This document shows positions 42,177 through 53,238 of a stretch of 64,000 bases of DNA, piece after piece. Source of the DNA: Phytophthora colocasiae (lineage: Eukaryota > Oomycota > Peronosporomycetes > Peronosporales > Peronosporaceae). The stretch lies in NCBI GenBank assembly GCA_018806915.1, contig JAGKQI010000096.1:806001-870000 (forward strand), read 5' to 3'. Positions within the stretch are counted from its first letter, which is position 1; the number at the start of each line of letters is the position of its first letter. The notes under the pieces are model-generated. The model was not told the DNA's origin. It worked only from the letters and a program-made list of their open reading frames with translations, and searched no databases. Made by a program: the position numbers and the translations under genes.

Positions 42177-43199
42177 ATGATCCGCCTCAAAGCTAAGCAA
42201 GCAGAGAAGAAAGCGGAAGAGAAGGAGGCAGCAGCTGCAGCTGCAGCTGAATCGGGTGAGACTGTCCCGGCTGTAAAGCCCAAGACGAAGATCCTTGGTG
42301 TGGGTCGAGGCAAGCGAGGAGGTGCCAGTAAGGAGAAGAAGCGCACGCCCGGCGAGATCCGCATCCAGAAAGGTGCGTACTGATATAAGTGAAAATGTAG
42401 TAAGAGGAGATTGAACTGATGTTACTGGGTTGATAGATATCGCGGAACTGGACGGTGGCAAGGCGGCTACCGTCTCGTTCCCTGAAGTGAACGACCTCAC
42501 AGTGTTTAACGTGAAGGTGCGGTAATATGGGGATATTTGTTGTGTGATGGATACTGACTAGGTTGTCGTTGGGATAGATTGCAGTGGACACTGGGCTTTG
42601 GAAGGGCGCGTCGTACGACTTTAACTTCAAGATCCCTCCTGTGAGTTGGCGAAGTGAACGATGTTTAATGTGATACGATGTGGGAGAGACTGATGTGGTC
42701 CTGCGTTGTGTATTTGTAGATGTACCCGCATGACCCGCCTAAAGTCCATTGCACGACGAAGGTATATTAAGTCGATTGGTGTCAAAAGCAATTGATTGAC
42801 TTTGCGCATAGCAAACAGTTTGCTAACACAATGTTATGCTACATTTGTTTATGTAAATGAATTACAGATTTACCACCCGAACATTGATCTTGACGGCAAC
42901 GTGTGCCTGAATATTCTGCGTGAGGACTGGAAACCCGTGCTGGATATTAACTCGGTCATCTACGGTCTGATTTATCTCTTCTACGAGCCAAATCCTGACG
43001 ATCCGCTGAACAAAGGTTTGTTGAAGAACTGAAGACGTGTTAGATACTGAAAGTGTTGTATCTAATAGTTTATATGCTGTTTGTGCGAGTAGAAGCTGCA
43101 GAGTTGTTCCGTACCGACCCGAAGCAGTTTGCTGCTGTCGTGAGTCGGTCTTTGCGTGGATACAGCGTTCAAGGTATCCAGTTTGAGCAGCTGATTTAA
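42177..43199 (+). CDS. UBC12: NEDD8-conjugating enzyme UBC12
   Basis: UBC12 transfers NEDD8 from the E1 to cullins. Six exons (42177-42372, 42437-42516, 42578-42640, 42720-42761, 42868-43015, 43093-43199) give 211 aa. The N-terminus ([15 protein letters not shown]) is the family-typical extension that docks to the NEDD8 E1. The UBC fold follows: [42 protein letters not shown] with catalytic Cys at about residue 140, and [16 protein letters not shown]. The C-terminus is ordinary for the family. The HPN motif and the residues after the Cys match UBC12 rather than other E2s. A 42-nt exon 4 is the smallest in the window. Confidence 0.95.
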
Positions 43200-43456
43200 T
43201 CCTCTGGCCTGCACAAGTAGTTCCTGGTTGAAGTAGAAGCGGTGGTCAATTGATGTATGGCTAACGCTACAAAAGTTTAAAGGCCTCGTGTCCTAGACAG
43301 CACCGTGGTCCCTGGTGGATTGGCAACTACTGAATCGAGCAAAAATGTTGGCTCGTTTTGTACATTTCGCTTATGTTATGTGTTCAGCATCTATCGGCTT
43401 CCAGTACAAGGATATAATGATGATTCAATCGTCGCTGACCAAGAGAATATCCTTGC

Positions 43457-45164
43457 CTATGAAATATAGATGGCCTCGATCTCTTCAGACGTGCTGTCCC
43501 GAAGGACATTTTCCTGCGAAATACAACACGTAAGATCAGTCCAAAGCTCAAAACTAAATTGACCACATAGCCACATACCCGTTCGAGCTTGCACTTGCCT
43601 CCAATGGCTAGATTAAGCGAGTACTCGTAGAAGTAGCCATCAGTTGTTGCAACATACAGCTGCACAATTGGGTTGGAAGGGTCTCGTGGGCCGTGGATTG
43701 CACACTGGTTTGGGACTCCTGTCGAGCGAAGGCGAGCCTGTCAAAAGAATTCACACCAGTTAGGTAAGAAAGCTCATTCGTTCTGGGAGTATATACGTAC
43801 ATATGCGAAGTCGCGAGTACCTTCAGCGATGCCTGAGAATGAACTCGGCAAATACGCACTCATTACCCCTGCCATATCGTCAACTGCAGAACTAGATGTG
43901 GTGCGTGTCGGTCGTGCATGGGCAGCAGCAGTAGAATGCGACGAGAATTTGCCGGGTGAAGGCCCGACTGTCGGCGTAATGGGAGCTGGTGGAACCGAGG
44001 CAGAACCGAACACGGTGGAGCCAAAAGTACTGCCAGCAACTGCGAGGGTCGACGTGATCGGTGTAAAATGTCCAAAACTACCAGTAGCAGAACTCTCAGC
44101 TCCTGTTAGCGAGAAGAAGTGAATGGTACCCGTGTCGCTGGATGAGCACAGGATCGTGGAGCTCTCGTTAAAGGCCAAACAGTAGACTTGAGCACCATAG
44201 GAACCGCGTCGAAAGGCTGCAACCTTCTTTCCACTTGGTACAGCAAATACACGAATCAATGTGCCCTGCATAACTAATATGTTAGCAAGTCAAATCCAAC
44301 TATCAAGAAAAAAAGCGTTACCGATTCAGAAGCCGTTGCCAGTAGCGTGCCTTGCGGATTGAACGCCATAGCTACCGGTGTTGTACGGTGAGCTTGGAAC
44401 GCATTGAGCACACTAAGGTTGTTGGCATCATACAGCACAATTTCGCCTGGTGAGGCACCAGAAGGGAAGGCGAGATGTCCATTGTCGTGTGGAGAAAGTA
44501 CGCAGAGAGCCTTCGGGTTTGGTGACGTATCTAGCGTCTCAAGGATCTTCATGGTGCTGATGTCAAAAATGTAAATCTTACGTTCCAAGACTGTTATCAA
44601 TCTGCAACAGCACACAACGTAGTCAGTCTCTCAGTTTTACCGTAGCTTTTTCGCAACTCGCTACCTTTGTCGGTTCATGCGGACGGCCAGTACGGCCGTA
44701 ACGAAATTCAAGTCACAGATGGCAGCTCCGGTCTTGGTGTTCCACACGCGCAATCGACGCGGCGAAAACGCAGGCTACAATAGCAACAGACAAAACACAC
44801 AATCAATACAATCTATCGGTCATGAATACGTAAGAAATATCGCGCTAACCTGATCCCCAGCGCCTACGAGAGCCACCAGACTAGTACAGTACAGCATCTC
44901 AGCAATACCGATCCCCCCGATGTCTTCCTGGAAGCATTTGCCAAAAGGTTCGCAATTGTAGATGGCGAAACCTCGGCGAGTGCCAACGCTGATACATCTG
45001 AGAACAGTGACGGGTCGTAGCCAAGCGCGCAAGCGTTAGCGTCGACACCAGCCAGTCCGAGCTGTACAGTGAGGGGTAGTGAAATGTATAGCAGACACGT
45101 ACGAAGCTTCCTGGTTGAAATTCAAGAAGAGAAGGTCGGTGCGGCTGCTTTCGATGCTTCTCAT
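43457..45164 (-). CDS. ATG18: ATG18/WIPI autophagy PROPPIN
   Basis: PROPPINs bind PI3P on autophagic membranes through a seven-bladed WD40 propeller. Seven minus-strand exons fit with correct phase: 45164-45103, 44997-44850, 44774-44665, 44601-44322, 44265-43801, 43737-43579 and 43513-43457. They give 426 aa. The start MRSIESSRTDLLFLNFNQ is typical. The run LLATASES-GTLIRVFAV precedes the diagnostic FRRG motif at residues 218-221 in AAFRRGSYGAQVYCLAF. A long Ser/Thr/Pro-rich loop (about 260-340) sits where blade 6 of PROPPINs carries its membrane-inserting CD loop. Length and motifs fit ATG18/WIPI1-2 better than WIPI3/4. Confidence 0.92.
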
Positions 45165-45279
45165 GCTTCTTTCTCCTTAATTCACTGCAAGATAAGTTTG
45201 GTGATGTAAGTAATTTATTAACCAATCACAATCGTTAAAAATATTCCCATTGGGTCTTGTTTTTATTACCAAAGAAGAG
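45165..45279. promoter_or_regulatory. Short divergent intergenic region
   Basis: The start codons of the ATG18-like and ZZ-finger genes are only 115 bp apart on opposite strands. A shared promoter is implied; no element was recognised. Confidence 0.4.
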
Positions 45280-47172
45280 ATGCTGGCGACTGCGACGCTG
45301 CAGCATAACCTGGCAGCGCTTCAGGCGCAACTAGCAACCCTTCAACAGGAGAACAGCGCTCTGACTCGTGACCTGTGTCTTAAGGAGAACTATATCCAGC
45401 TCAAGGACCAGCAGTTCCGTGTCATGCAGCGCCGTCTGGAGGAGCTCGAAGGTGCAGTGGCTCAGTGGAAAGACCGATGGCTTCAGCAGGTAAATGCACA
45501 ACAAGCCACTGGTATTAGTGGAGAAGAGGACGAAGGTAGACATTATGCAGACAGACTGGAGGACGCTAAGTGGACACCTTGGAAGTGCAAGCCAGGCTCG
45601 GCCAACCGCAGCAAAGCATTGACTCAGGCCCGTGCCAAATTGGAGAAGCTCTCACAAACAGACAGGAACAAACTGCAGCCATTACTGGTGGCTATTGAAC
45701 AAAATGGAGTGGGTGCTGAAGCTGTGGAGGATTTAGTCTTCGCTGACGTGTCGGAGGAGCTTAGTCGTATCCTTTTGCTTTACCTTCTACCGGCGCTGCT
45801 GGACGCAGTCGACAGTACACAGCAGCTCCAGTGCTTCAGTCGCACGTACCGCAAACAGACAATGGACTTTCGAGTCTGCACGCGGCAAGCAGTCGAGACC
45901 ACGACGGCTGGCGTTCCAGGGACTGAGGAACTCGCTGCTTCGACAGCAGCAGCAGACAAGCAGCCACCACCGGCGCCGTCCGCTCCTGCAACGGATACTA
46001 GTGGAGAGACGGTAGTGCCTGTAGCTCAGCCACCAATAGAGACTGAGGAAAGCGAGGCACCGCATCTATTCAACTGTGTCGAGCTGGATCGACGTGGAAC
46101 TGCACGAAATTTCATCCCTCATGGCCCCCGCGAGCTCCACGCGTCCAAGGCCATGTTCTTCTCTCGCCCTCTCAGCGGGTCAGCAGCAGCTCGGGCTGCT
46201 ATTCCTGCCCTGGATAAGCCGCTGGATAAAGCATCACGACGCTACACGTTGACTCCGAAGCGCTCCGGGCCAACATTTGCAGTGGAGACGACCCGCACAC
46301 ACACGATGACAATGGGTGCTATGCCCTCCCCTGCTCAATCCCCATCCTCGATGGGTGTTCTCCCGTTGGGATCGGATGGCGAGGTGATACCTGTGGCTCC
46401 GCGTGAAAAGGAGGGCAAGGACGGCAAGATCAAGAAGATCGTGGGAAGCGTTTTCGACCGGCTGAGTCGCCATAAGTCACAACAGTCACTGGTCTCCAAC
46501 GCCGCAGCTAACTCTTCACCTGTGCCGTTGGTTTTGCCTACAGAAGCTACTGGGGATGAAGACGACTCAATCTGCGATGGCTGTGGACGGGGCCCGCTTG
46601 TGGGCGCCAAGTGGGTCTGCCGAACTTGTCGGCTTTTGGCAGGCGAGGAATACGAGCTGTGTGAGAAGTGCTACGGGCAGGGAATCCACGGCAAGGAGCA
46701 TGAGGACGCGCTGTTCACTCGTGTTGAGACGATTGTTGTGAGAAAATGCCCAAAACTCGCAAGTGAGACGGAGCTGCTACATCTGCTGCGCGTGGGTATT
46801 TGCAAGGCCAACCTCAAGAAATTCAGCTTCTGTCTTACGTGGATCGCAGACCTGTTACAGTGCAACCGCACGACCGATTTACGAGCCAGGGCTTTGGAAA
46901 TCGCCCATATCCCCCCTACTGTCCGCAGTGAGTTTGCGCGTCTGCTACGCGAACTTCTTACGCGTTACCGACCCGATATTGAGCTCAAGACTGAGTGGGA
47001 GCCAGCAGCTGGCGCACAGCACAGCGCGATGGGCCCTGGAACCCCCGCTATGCGTGGTGAGGAAGCCCCAGACGAGTTGGACACGCTGCGAATCTGGGTA
47101 AAAGACGCTGCTCCTGTGCTGAGTGGGAGCTTAGGTGGCGGAACTCCATCGCTAGCAGGCATGCCGAAATAA
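45280..47172 (+). CDS. ZZ-type zinc-finger protein with N-terminal coiled coil
   Basis: A single exon of 630 aa starts at ATG 45280 (MLATATLQHNLAAL). Residues 1-75 are a coiled coil (QLATLQQENSALTRDLCLKE and following). The middle is Ala/Pro/Thr-rich. A ZZ finger lies at about 428-480 (CDGCGRGPLVGAKWVC, CRLLAGEEYELCEKCY, then H-x3-H in GIHGKEHE). ZZ fingers bind N-terminal peptides such as SUMO, histone H3 or N-degrons. The last 140 residues look folded and helical (LLRVGICKANLKKFSFCLTW). The exact family is unknown. Divergent pairing with an ATG18-like gene recalls the ZZ finger of autophagy receptor p62, but there is no PB1 or UBA domain, so that link is weak. Confidence 0.75.
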   Translation: MLATATLQHNLAALQAQLATLQQENSALTRDLCLKENYIQLKDQQFRVMQRRLEELEGAVAQWKDRWLQQVNAQQATGISGEEDEGRHYADRLEDAKWTPWKCKPGSANRSKALTQARAKLEKLSQTDRNKLQPLLVAIEQNGVGAEAVEDLVFADVSEELSRILLLYLLPALLDAVDSTQQLQCFSRTYRKQTMDFRVCTRQAVETTTAGVPGTEELAASTAAADKQPPPAPSAPATDTSGETVVPVAQPPIETEESEAPHLFNCVELDRRGTARNFIPHGPRELHASKAMFFSRPLSGSAAARAAIPALDKPLDKASRRYTLTPKRSGPTFAVETTRTHTMTMGAMPSPAQSPSSMGVLPLGSDGEVIPVAPREKEGKDGKIKKIVGSVFDRLSRHKSQQSLVSNAAANSSPVPLVLPTEATGDEDDSICDGCGRGPLVGAKWVCRTCRLLAGEEYELCEKCYGQGIHGKEHEDALFTRVETIVVRKCPKLASETELLHLLRVGICKANLKKFSFCLTWIADLLQCNRTTDLRARALEIAHIPPTVRSEFARLLRELLTRYRPDIELKTEWEPAAGAQHSAMGPGTPAMRGEEAPDELDTLRIWVKDAAPVLSGSLGGGTPSLAGMPK

Positions 47173-47760
47173 GTATTGATATTTAAGGAGAAAGCTTCAG
47201 TCTGGCGTGCTCACGCGCATCAATGCCGTCATCGACTGCGCATTCAAGAACTACGTATCAGGCTATCGAGCGCAAAAAAGTATGGGAAGGGCAAATCTCG
47301 ACAGGCATATACAGTAAGCGGTGACGACTACAAAAATTGCACCGTTCACAAGGTACCCAATGGGCTAGGAGAAAACGTTCAAGAATCGAAGTACATCTGT
47401 ACAACTGTTGGAGAACTTCGAGCCGCACTTCGCTGTCAAGTGGCTTTTGAGCAAATTTCAGGGATTTACAGTCACGGTTAAGATTATCCAGACGAAACGT
47501 AACGAGATCATTTCGCTAAGGGCTGCTACTCGACGCGTTGTTGGCAGGGTTTGGACTTGCCATTGATATCGACGTTAATGTCACGGTTGTTCACATAGAG
47601 GTGAAACACAAAGGCTTACTCCGTGCTACAGCTGAAAAAAAAAAAAACAGTCAGGGACCCAGTTTAAGATATGCTATCTTTCATCGAACTCAACTGCTAG
47701 GCCAAGCGTTCAGGTGGTTTCACGTCTTGTTTTTTGGAAAACAAATTTCACGACGATATA
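47173..47760. other. Intergenic stretch left of the Crypton array
   Basis: It contains fragments of open frame (for example 47176-47481) with basic composition but no recognisable domain. It could be the host sequence or an older element into which the Cryptons inserted. A 13-base A-run lies near 47640. Confidence 0.35.
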
Positions 47761-47768
47761 CATTCTCC

Positions 47769-47825
47769 AGATTTTACAGGACACTCACCTGGTGTTCCAC
47801 ACTTAGTGCAGGACAGAATGTCCTG
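47769..47825. repeat. Crypton left-end recombinase-like sites
   Basis: AGATTTTACAGGACACTC at 47769-47786 is an inverted match of the right end (52653-52670 in copy 2). CAGGACA-GAA-TGTCCTG at 47809-47825 is a perfect palindrome with 7-bp arms. The same sites recur at 50227-50283 in copy 2. CAGGACA or its complement occurs several more times in both ends. Confidence 0.65.
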
Positions 47826-47999
47826 AATTTTCCAAACCGAAATCATTCGACGGGTGTCGACATACAAAAACCAGCATTATTCCTGTACAGTCCATAATCT
47901 TACGTTTTGCCGAAATTGCAGGACACACTGTCCACTCTAACTTCATTGGTAGAAACTAGAATTTATTCATAACTGGTTCAGTGAAGATTTCTCGGAACA

Positions 48000-49927
48000 A
48001 TGGAGAGTGTTACCGCTGAGCGTCTTGCAGAGCTAAAGCAGTTAGCTGAGGAGATTCGTGATAATACAGTCTGCCCAAGTTCACGTGCAGCCTACGTAAA
48101 TTCCTACTCTCGCTTTATATGCTGGGTTCTTCAAAACCACAGCCCGCTTATTCAACCAGCGTTTGCAGATCGGCTTGGGACTGTTAATGGACTCTCGGAG
48201 AAGCAATTGCGAGCTCGCATTAAACCTCTCCTCACTCGGAAAAACGACGAGCCCCCGCTCCATTTTGACAACTTAGATCCAGAGGTGTTTCAGACATGGT
48301 TGCTAACCCTGCGCAAAGCGGACGGCTCGACGCTGAGCTACTTCTGCTCCCAACACACACCGTGCCGGTCTCTTCAACTTGTACCGTGATTACGGGCGGA
48401 AAATGGATTCTGACATGGAGAATGAATTAAAGCAGTTCTTTAAAGGCATCAAGCGTGAACTTGCTGTGACCCAAGCTCGTGGTGTTGGAAATGTGAAAGT
48501 AGGAAAGATCCTCTCGTTTGAGCTTTTTGAATTTCTTTCCTCTCACTTGATGGCACTTTCTGGGAGTGATGCAATTTTTCTCGTGTGTATCTGATTATAT
48601 CGTGGAATCTAATGTGTCGTTCAGCTAATGCTTTCGGCATCTGCCATTCCCATATCGAATGGCGCGGCGATTCGTTGAGAGTGTTTTTTGCCCATATGAA
48701 AAATGATCAGGGTGGGGAACGGCCTCGAGACCCACGGCATGTATATGCAAATCCACTACAACCAACGATTTGCCCCATTCTAGCGCTTGCGATGTATTGG
48801 GCAACTACAACCTTTGATGATGATAATCGATTGTTCCTGGGTCTGATCAGTACGAACGATTTCGTAAGAGTTTACAGCGTTTGCTCGTAGACGAGCAGGT
48901 CGCTGCAGAGCTAAAAGACAAGGAGTGCATGCAGATGACCTCGGAACACACTCCATACGAAAGGGCGCTGCAACATACTGCGCGTCTGGGTCGACTGCAT
49001 GTCCATCTTCTACAGCAGTGCATCTTCGTGCTGGTTGGTCGTTAGGAGGAGTTCAAAACACATACTTGCGGTATGAAGCTGCAGGAGATATGCACGTGGG
49101 TCGGACTGTCGCCGGGCTTCCTTCTGGAAGCCATGAATTTGCAATTTTACCACCTCATTTCGAACAGCAAGATGAATGGGTACACCGCGGGTAGTGATGG
49201 TGTTTCGTGGAATTCCCGAGCAGCTAGTGTTTGTAGAGGAATTTTGCCTTGCGTCACTTGTGTACCATATACCGTTTCTACGAAGGCATCTACCGTTATG
49301 CCACCCACTGTACGAAACAGCTCTGTTTCAAGATTCGGAATTGCTAGTAAAATTATCCGATCGCGTGCGCTGTGGCTTCAGTGATCCGACGTCAAATTTA
49401 AAAGCGACCGGTATTCCCCCTCATGTAGCCATCTTAGGTAAGATGAAAGCCGTACAAGACATGGGAATTTCGACTATTGAAAACCTGGATGATGTTCGAC
49501 GTGAAATTGTAAATGGAATAGTTCGTGAGCTCGAAGAGCGAGCCATCGGTGCAAAAACCGTCACTCACATTTGAGGGTCTTCACGACGCTCTACGGAGCT
49601 GCCTACGCGAGGCTGGTATTCAGAACCAAGTAAACACGAACAACCCTTCAGAATCTCATCGCGGAATCGAAGCTAACACAGCCGAAGAAATCACCCCTCA
49701 ACCCACCTTCTTTGGGCCGGACGTTTTCGTCGGATCCTCCTGGTTTCGCTTTTCCGGAGTGTTCTGTCGCGCATTTGTGGGTCTTGTGGCGCTGCGGACA
49801 TGCTGAAAAACAAATTCCCCCATTACACTTACTCGACGGTGCAGACATGCCTAACAGAGACAATCAGAAGCGCCTCAGTGATATTCGGTATCTCATGAAA
49901 AAAATCGAGGCAATTGCAGCTTACTAA
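48000..49927 (+). pseudogene. Crypton tyrosine recombinase, copy 1, multiple frameshifts
   Basis: The start MESVTAERLAELKQLAEEIR is identical to copy 2. The frame is then broken near 48343, 48500-48512, 48581, 48837, 48917 and 49191, and again between 49556 and 49826. Each break is a gain or loss of one or two bases in a homopolymer compared with copy 2. The catalytic stretches MCRSANAFG, HSIRKGAATYCASG and TYLRYEAAGD are still readable in their separate frames. At the position where copy 2 has TGA, copy 1 has CGA (Arg). Read literally this is a dead gene, but the pattern of lesions suggests sequence error more than evolutionary decay. Confidence 0.8.
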
Positions 49928-50218
49928 GCACAACCCAAACTGTAGAGGAGGCGATCCATGTCTACACAGCGTGTGCATCTTCCGTTGAGGTGCCATCCAC
50001 CACGGCCAGTGCCAGGAAGCGACGCAGAGGGCAGCTCGCTTGGACCTCGATTGTTCGTCTGCATCGTATCGCTGACAAGAATGCCAGGAGCAACAGACGA
50101 CTCTAGCTAGACCTCGTATTCACCCTCGGTAAAAATTGTTGTTAATCTTGTCTATTCATTGGCTGAATATCGCTGATTTCGTGTCCTGAAGAATGTCCTG
50201 CAAAATCCGTCTAAGAAT

Positions 50219-52680
50219 CATTCTCCAGATTTTACAGGACACTCACCTGGTGTTCCACACTTAGTGCAGGACAGAATGTCCTGAATTTTCCAAACCGAAA
50301 TCATTCGACGGGTGTCGACATACAAAAACCAGCATTATTCCTGTACAGTCCATAATCTTACGTTTTGCCGAAATTGCAGGACACACTGTCCACTCTAACT
50401 TCATTGGTAGAAACTAGAATTTATTCATAACTGGTTCAGTGAAGATTTCTCGGAACAATGGAGAGTGTTACCGCTGAGCGTCTTGCAGAGCTAAAGCAGT
50501 TAGCTGAGGAGATTCGTGATAATACAGTCTGCCCAAGTTCACGTGCAGCCTACGTAAATTCCTACTCTCGCTTTATATGCTGGGTTCTTCAAAACCACAG
50601 CCCGCTTATTCAACCAGCGTTTGCAGATCGGCTTGGGACTGTTAATGGACTCTCGGAGAAGCAATTGCGAGCTCGCATTAAACCTCTCCTCACTCGGAAA
50701 AACGACGAGCCCCCGCTCCATTTTGACAACTTAGATCCAGAGGTGTTTCAGACATGGTTGCTAACCCTGCGCAAAGCGGACGGCTCGACGCTGAGCTACT
50801 CTGCTCCCAACACACACCGTGCCGGTCTCTTCAACTTGTACCGTGATTACGGGCGGAAAATGGATTCTGACATGGAGAATGAATTAAAGCAGTTCTTTAA
50901 AGGCATCAAGCGTGAACTTGCTGTGACCCAAGCTCGTGGTGTTGGAAATGTGAAAGTAGGGAAAGATCCCCTCTCGTTTGAGCTTTTTGAATTTCTTTCC
51001 TCTCACTTGATGGCACTTTCTGGGAGTGATGCAATTTTTTCTCGTGTGTATCTGATTATATCGTGGAATCTAATGTGTCGTTCAGCTAATGCTTTCGGCA
51101 TCTGCCATTCCCATATCGAATGGCGCGGCGATTCGTTGAGAGTGTTTTTTGCCCATATGAAAAATGATCAGGGTGGGGAACGGCCTCGAGACCCACGGCA
51201 TGTATATGCAAATCCACTACAACCAACGATTTGCCCCATTCTAGCGCTTGCGATGTATTGGGCAACTACAACCTTTGATGATGATAATCGATTGTTCCCT
51301 GGGTCTGATCAGTACGAACGATTTCGTAAGAGTTTACAGCGTTTGCTCGTAGACGAGCAGGTCGCTGCAGAGCTAAAAAGACAAGGAGTGCATGCAGATG
51401 ACCTCGGAACACACTCCATACGAAAGGGCGCTGCAACATACTGCGCGTCTGGGTCGACTGCATGTCCATCTTCTACAGCAGTGCATCTTCGTGCTGGTTG
51501 GTCGTTAGGAGGAGTTCAAAACACATACTTGCGGTATGAAGCTGCAGGAGATATGCACGTGGGTCGGACTGTCGCCGGGCTTCCTTCTGGAAGCCATGAA
51601 TTTGCAATTTTACCACCTCATTTCGAACAGCAAGATGAATGGGTACACCGCGGGGTAGTGATGGTGTTTCGTGGAATTCCCGAGCAGCTAGTGTTTGTAG
51701 AGGAATTTTGCCTTGCGTCACTTGTGTACCATATACCGTTTCTACGAAGGCATCTACCGTTATGCCACCCACTGTACGAAACAGCTCTGTTTCAAGATTC
51801 GGAATTGCTAGTAAAATTATCCGATCGCGTGCGCTGTGGCTTCAGTGATCCGACGTCAAATTTAAAAGCGACCGGTATTCCCCCTCATGTAGCCATCTTA
51901 GGTAAGATGAAAGCCGTACAAGACATGGGAATTTCGACTATTGAAAACCTGGATGATGTTCGACGTGAAATTGTAAATGGAATAGTTCGTGAGCTCGAAG
52001 AGTGAGCCATCGGTGCAAAACCGTCACTCACATTTGAGGGTCTTCACGACGCTCTACGGAGCTGCCTACGCGAGGCTGGTATTCAGAACCAAGTAAACAC
52101 GAACAACCCTTCAGAATCTCATCGCGGAATCGAAGCTAACACAGCCGAAGAAATCACCCTCAACCCACCTTCTTTTGGGCCGGACGTTTTCGTCGGATCC
52201 CTCCTGGTTTCGCTTTTCCGGAGTGTTCTGTCGCGCATTTGTGGGTCTTGTGGCGCTGCGGACATGCTGAAAAACAAATTCCCATTACACTTACTCGACG
52301 GTGCAGACATGCCTAACAGAGACAATCAGAAGCGCCTCAGTGATATTCGGTATCTCATGAAAAAAATCGAGGCAATTGCAGCTTACTAAGCACAACCCAA
52401 ACTGTAGAGGAGGCGATCCATGTCTACACAGCGTGTGCATCTTCCGTTGAGGTGCCATCCACCACAGCCAGTGCCAGGAAGCGACGCAGAGGGCAGCTCG
52501 CTTGGACCTCGATTGTTCGTCTGCATCGTATCGCTGACAAGAATGCCAGGAGCAACAGACGACTCTAGCTAGACCTCGTATTCACCCTCGGTAAAAATTG
52601 TTGTTAATCTTGTCTATTCATTGGCTGAATATCGCTGATTTCGTGTCCTGAAGAATGTCCTGCAAAATCCGTCTAAGAAT
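50219..52680 (+). mobile_element. Crypton, copy 2 of a direct tandem pair
   Basis: This 2,462-bp unit directly follows copy 1, sharing a single CATT at 50219-50222, and is followed by another CATT at 52681-52684 before unrelated sequence. The right end carries GAATGTCCTGCAAAATCC (52653-52670), the inverted counterpart of the left end. The 4-bp net length difference from copy 1 is fully explained by the listed homopolymer indels. Two head-to-tail copies with n+1 core repeats are the expected product of integrating a circle at the end of a resident copy. Unequal exchange or an assembly duplication are alternatives. Confidence 0.88.
50458..52389 (+). CDS. Crypton tyrosine recombinase, copy 2, with one late in-frame stop
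   Basis: The frame runs without a break from ATG 50458 to a TGA at 52003-52005 (515 aa). It then continues in the same phase to TAA 52387-52389, so the full frame is 643 codons with one stop. In copy 1 the TGA codon is CGA. Catalytic residues of the tyrosine-recombinase fold are all present before the stop: Arg in MCRSANAFG, Lys in FAHMKNDQ, H-x-x-R in THSIRKGAAT, and the nucleophile Tyr in NTYLRYEAAGD. The N-terminal region resembles the DNA-binding core domain of Cryptons. The last 130 residues, beyond the stop, contain a basic and helical tail ending KKIEAIAAY. The protein may still be active if the tail is dispensable or the stop is an error. Confidence 0.85.
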
Positions 52681-53228
52681 CATTTTCGCGAAACGGTAGC
52701 AGAGAAACCGAGATACTAGCGCAGGTTATCTACTCTCATGCAATTGGGACTGGTGTTGAGGAGGTCGTCGAAACTCTTTGACAACTCGGTTTCGATCCGC
52801 CTACTGCCTCCTCCTGAACATCTTCGTGCACAATGGCGAATTTGTCAAGTTTTTTATTTTAGCGTACATAGTTAATCAACTAAATTATTTGTCTTGTACC
52901 GCAGTAGCTCCAGTTGCTGTGGGAATGCCTTGTGGAGCTTCTTCACACGAACATGACCAAAACTCACGCCCAAAACTCACGCCACGCGTTAGTTGGGATG
53001 AATGTCCATTGGCCGAGAGAAAACAAATAACCAAGATTTCATGTTAGCGCTGCAACTTGGTCCCTCGCTTACCGATAGAATGCAATTTTGCCAGTAAATG
53101 GGCATAGTCAGTGGATGGGAAGTTGTTGTTGAAAGACGATCGTAGAACCTTAGTCTAAAAACGGCAAGTTCGTGCCTACATCATGAAAGAGGGTGCCGAC
53201 TACAAGATGGAGAAGACCGGGCAAAGGT
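52681..53228. other. Spacer between the Crypton array and the MULE
   Basis: No gene is supported. It contains the left member of an 18-bp inverted repeat at 53108-53125, whose partner lies beyond the MULE. Confidence 0.4.
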
Positions 53229-53238
53229 GTCGACTGCC
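53229..53238. repeat. Left target-site duplication of the MULE
   Basis: GTCGACTGCC, identical to 56090-56099. A 9-10 bp duplication is typical of Mutator-like elements. Confidence 0.75.

Larger units (their letters stand above)
47761..50218 (+). mobile_element. Crypton, copy 1 of a direct tandem pair
   Basis: The 2,458-bp unit starts with CATT at 47761 and runs to the next CATT at 50219. It is nearly identical to the unit at 50219-52680: the first 237 bp are the same, and in the rest I see 12 small indels, all in homopolymer runs, and two transitions. It carries one gene for a tyrosine recombinase. Near its ends lie inverted sites of the form GATTTT(A/G)CAGGACA. Cryptons move by tyrosine-recombinase integration of a circle and leave only a few bp of repeat at each junction, as here. 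Confidence 0.88.

Noticed and set aside
48000..52389. Repeat-induced point mutation as the cause of Crypton differences
   Set aside because: Only two transitions are found, and the changes are almost all homopolymer indels.
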